The notes under the pieces: generated by a model
Told to the model about the DNA's origin: nothing
Databases searched by the model: none
Seen by the model: the letters and a program-made list of their open reading frames with translations, nothing else
Shown here: positions 5,214 to 5,566 of the stretch, piece by piece
Position numbering within the stretch: the stretch's first letter is position 1
How the letters are laid out: every line of letters begins with the position of its first letter
Program-made: the position numbers and the translations under genes
NCBI GenBank assembly: GCA_945862475.1
Contig: CAMAYW010000188.1
Span: 1 to 5,566 of the forward strand
Reading direction: 5' to 3'
Source of the DNA: Bacteriovorax stolpii
GTDB lineage: Bacteria > Bdellovibrionota > Bacteriovoracia > Bacteriovoracales > Bacteriovoracaceae
DNA: 5,566 bases

Positions 5214-5566
5214 TTAATGGCCCTCGAGAAATCTCTCTGCTTTGATGGCCGCTTGGCAACCTGAACCGGCAGCTGTGATCGCCTGACGGTAATAAGAATC
5301 TTGAACGTCTCCACAAGCAAAAACACCTGGGATATTTGTTTCTGGCCCATTATGAGTTTGAATGAAGCCATGACCATCAAGCTTTAACTGACCTTTAAGA
5401 AAGGCAGTATTTGGATTGTGCCCGATAGCATAGAAAAGACCATCCGTTGCACGTTCTTGTTTCGCACCAGTTTTAAGGTTGTGAACGACGATGCCGGAAA
5501 CTCCGCTCTCGTTACTTTTAATTTCTACAACCTCAGAGTCCCAAATGAATTCAATTTTTGGATTAT
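5214..5566 (-). CDS. trxB: Thioredoxin reductase, C-terminal 116 residues (5' end beyond the window)
   Basis: The minus-strand frame ending in TAA at 5216-5214 gives the typical last third of bacterial NADPH-thioredoxin reductase. It has GLFYAIGHNPNT, closing the NADPH-binding domain and re-entering the FAD domain, then GVFACGDVQD, the conserved FAD-contacting segment, then YYRQAITAAGSGCQAA and a terminal IKAERFLEGH. The enzyme is a cytoplasmic flavoprotein dimer that reduces thioredoxin with NADPH. The redox CxxC lies in the NADPH domain upstream and is therefore outside the window. Compared with the usual 310-325 residues, roughly 200 residues are missing here. It is followed without a gap by the DUF2914-like membrane protein gene. 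Related flavoproteins share the GD motif, but this C-terminal sequence is characteristic of TrxB. Confidence 0.95.
   Translation of the reverse strand, partial: NPKIEFIWDSEVVEIKSNESGVSGIVVHNLKTGAKQERATDGLFYAIGHNPNTAFLKGQLKLDGHGFIQTHNGPETNIPGVFACGDVQDSYYRQAITAAGSGCQAAIKAERFLEGH
5221..5225 (-). promoter_or_regulatory. Ribosome binding site of the DUF2914-like gene inside the trxB end
   Basis: GAGGG on the minus strand lies within the last codons of trxB, 7 nt before the GTG start at 5213. It supports the GTG start and translational coupling to trxB. Confidence 0.5.

Noticed and set aside
5110..5380. Two minus-strand open frames of 63-68 codons over the trxB / membrane protein junction.
   Set aside because: The trxB frame reads through this stretch with an unmistakable C-terminal sequence, so these are out-of-frame shadows.

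Overview
The window is an A+T-rich, densely packed bacterial segment with eight protein genes, two of them cut by the window ends. Base composition, gene style, a seven-helix membrane protein with a DUF2914-like tail and the type of small regulators are compatible with a Bdellovibrio/Bacteriovorax-type bacterium. That placement is inference only; no rRNA or other taxonomic marker is present.

Left edge, plus strand (1-1385): the C-terminal 225 residues of a regulator-like protein, followed after 8 nt by an alpha/beta-hydrolase. Converging on the hydrolase from the minus strand (1353-2396) is a two-gene unit, a class I SAM-dependent methyltransferase followed by a stand-alone acyl carrier protein (ACP) with an intact DLDS phosphopantetheine site. 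Divergent from the methyltransferase, on the plus strand (2476-3189), lies a GNAT-fold-like protein. Its layout resembles the acyl-ACP-using N-acyl amino acid synthase / autoinducer synthase group. Converging on it (3167-4030, minus) is a complete 287-residue protein with an HTH-like N-terminus and a V4R-like C-terminus.

The most striking observation is that the truncated protein at the left edge and the 287-residue protein can be aligned by eye along the whole visible length, starting at a shared Y-x-L-D-x-x-S-x-F-S motif. They therefore look like two paralogous one-component regulators bracketing an ACP / methyltransferase / acyltransferase-like / hydrolase cassette. My working hypothesis is a small system that makes, modifies and senses an acyl-derived compound (signal, lipid or other metabolite). 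The sequence supports the component families; the pathway is inferred.

Right edge, minus strand (4107-5566): the C-terminal 116 residues of thioredoxin reductase (trxB) followed with no gap by a DUF2914-like membrane protein gene, which looks translationally coupled to trxB. These are probably ordinary chromosomal flank.

Both convergent gene pairs overlap at their 3' ends, so there is no room for ordinary terminators between them. There is no gene-free stretch over 300 bases; the only real intergenic spaces are 2397-2475 (divergent) and 4031-4106, and both hold short inverted repeats and possible promoter elements. No RNA gene, CRISPR array, insertion sequence or attachment site was seen.
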